6,420 bases of DNA from the NCBI GenBank assembly GCA_036744635.1, contig DAIOHQ010000264.1, forward strand, positions 1 to 6,420. Direction: 5' to 3'. The translations under genes were made by a program, and so were the position numbers. Positions 5,817-6,420 of the stretch are shown here, piece after piece. The notes under the pieces were generated by a model, which did no database searches, was not told the DNA's origin, and worked only from the letters and a program-made list of their open reading frames with translations. Source of the DNA: DAIOHQ01 sp036744635 (lineage in GTDB: Bacteria; Planctomycetota; Phycisphaerae; Tepidisphaerales; Tepidisphaeraceae). Numbering within the stretch: the stretch's first letter is position 1; every line of letters begins with the position of its first letter.

Positions 5817-6302
5817 ATGCGACATCTCGGTTGGTTGTGCGTGCTGCTTGGATGTGTGGTCGGCTGTCAGAACGGACCGATGGGCCAGGCCTCGAAGATG
5901 GAGGAGCATAAGGCGTTGACGCCCGACACGCTGAAATGGCAGGCGGTTGGCCCAGAATTTCCCGCCGGCGCAAAGATGGCGGTGCTGGAGGGCGATCCCT
6001 CGATGAAAGGAATGTTTGCGGTACGGATGGATGCCCCCAATGGGTACAGGATCCCGCCGCACTGGCATTCGATGTCCGAGCACATCACGGTGATCTCCGG
6101 AACCTTCCTGCTGGGAATGGGCGAGAAGTTTGACGAGAAGGCCATGCAGGCCTATCCGCCGGGCAGCTATATCGTGCTGCCGGCGCACATGGCCCATTAT
6201 GCCATGAGCCGAGGCGGCTCGGTGGTGCAGATTTCCGGCCATGGGCCGTTTGACATTCATTACTTCAATGCTGCGGACGACCCGCGGAACATGAAGAAGT
6301 GA
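5817..6302 (+). CDS. Cupin-domain lipoprotein
   Basis: A 161-residue protein with a short lipoprotein signal: MRH, a hydrophobic stretch (4-16), and lipobox VVGC with Cys17 as the likely lipidated residue. LLGC ending at Cys13 is a less typical alternative. The mature part is a single small cupin barrel. Motif 1 fits the classical pattern G(X)5HXH(X)3E(X)6G exactly: G76, H82, H84, E88 and G95. Motif 2 is G116-(X)5-P122-A-H124-MA-H127, which keeps the metal-binding His127 but has His in place of the usual Gly and Ser131 in place of the final Asn. His82, His84, Glu88 and His127 should coordinate a divalent metal. The ending GPFDIHYFNAADDP resembles small stand-alone cupins of unknown substrate. 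Function beyond metal binding cannot be read from sequence; sensing, isomerase or dioxygenase roles are all possible. It follows the large secreted protein in the same direction. Confidence 0.93.
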   Translation: MRHLGWLCVLLGCVVGCQNGPMGQASKMEEHKALTPDTLKWQAVGPEFPAGAKMAVLEGDPSMKGMFAVRMDAPNGYRIPPHWHSMSEHITVISGTFLLGMGEKFDEKAMQAYPPGSYIVLPAHMAHYAMSRGGSVVQISGHGPFDIHYFNAADDPRNMKK

Positions 6303-6330
6303 GAAAGATGCCAGCGTAATTGGCCAAAGT

Positions 6331-6389
6331 GCCAAAAAACAACGCGCGCTACGCCCCGGCCCGATGCGGGTGTAGCGCATGTTTTTGGC
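6331..6389. terminator. Probable bidirectional Rho-independent terminator
   Basis: The core stem GCGCTACGCCC/GGGTGTAGCGC (6346-6356 with 6368-6378) has 11 bp, one of them a G-T wobble, and an 11-nt loop. An outer arm pairs GCCAAAAA (6331-6338) with TTTTTGGC (6382-6389), placing an A tract before and a T tract after the GC-rich core. A second T run follows at 6397-6401. It begins 28 bases after the cupin stop codon and should end that transcript. The symmetry would also stop transcription arriving from the right on the minus strand. Confidence 0.8.
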
Positions 6390-6420
6390 AACCGTCTTTT
6401 TCTGGCCCCCTCGCCCGGTA

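Noticed and set aside
5799..6380. 193-codon minus-strand frame opposite the cupin gene
   Set aside because: The plus strand carries an exact cupin motif, a lipobox and a strong ribosome binding site. The opposite frame also runs through the terminator.

Overview
The window is GC-rich chromosomal DNA. It looks like a member of the PVC group (Planctomycetes, Verrucomicrobia and relatives), with Planctomycetes/Phycisphaerae as my best guess. Three things suggest this. There is a very large secreted protein joining a beta-helix, a FlgD-like Ig module, a beta-propeller and a CBM9-like module. There is a palindromic GGCACGGGCG...CGCCCGTG element of a kind I associate with intergenic regions of that group. 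The tRNA gene carries no encoded CCA. This is an inference from gene style, not a phylogenetic placement.

Layout. Positions 1-125 hold no gene but contain a good promoter (TTGACA-16-TAGCAT) for tRNA-Ala(GGC) at 126-196. A minus-strand gene (1535-267) encodes an uncharacterised eight-helix membrane protein with a long Pro/Ser/Thr loop that contains a degenerate 15-bp tandem repeat. The gap at 1536-1765 separates this gene from the divergent large plus-strand gene. It holds a 26-bp perfect inverted repeat whose arms are themselves hairpins, flanked on each side by a candidate promoter. The large gene (1766-5653, 1295 aa) encodes the secreted multidomain protein. After a 162-nt spacer with two short perfect hairpins comes a small lipoprotein with a cupin domain (5817-6302). 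The window closes with a two-part hairpin flanked by A and T tracts that looks like a bidirectional terminator (6331-6389).

How the parts relate. No pathway links these genes clearly. The large protein and the cupin lipoprotein are both exported and co-directional, but the spacer and separate ribosome binding sites leave co-transcription open. I see no phage, transposase, CRISPR or defence genes. The most notable non-coding item is the nested palindrome. The main annotation trap is that the large reading frame stays open back to an ATG at 1478, which would translate the palindrome into protein; the correct start is 1766. No obviously new biological system is visible. The under-described items are the domain combination of the large protein, the unassigned membrane protein, and the palindrome.
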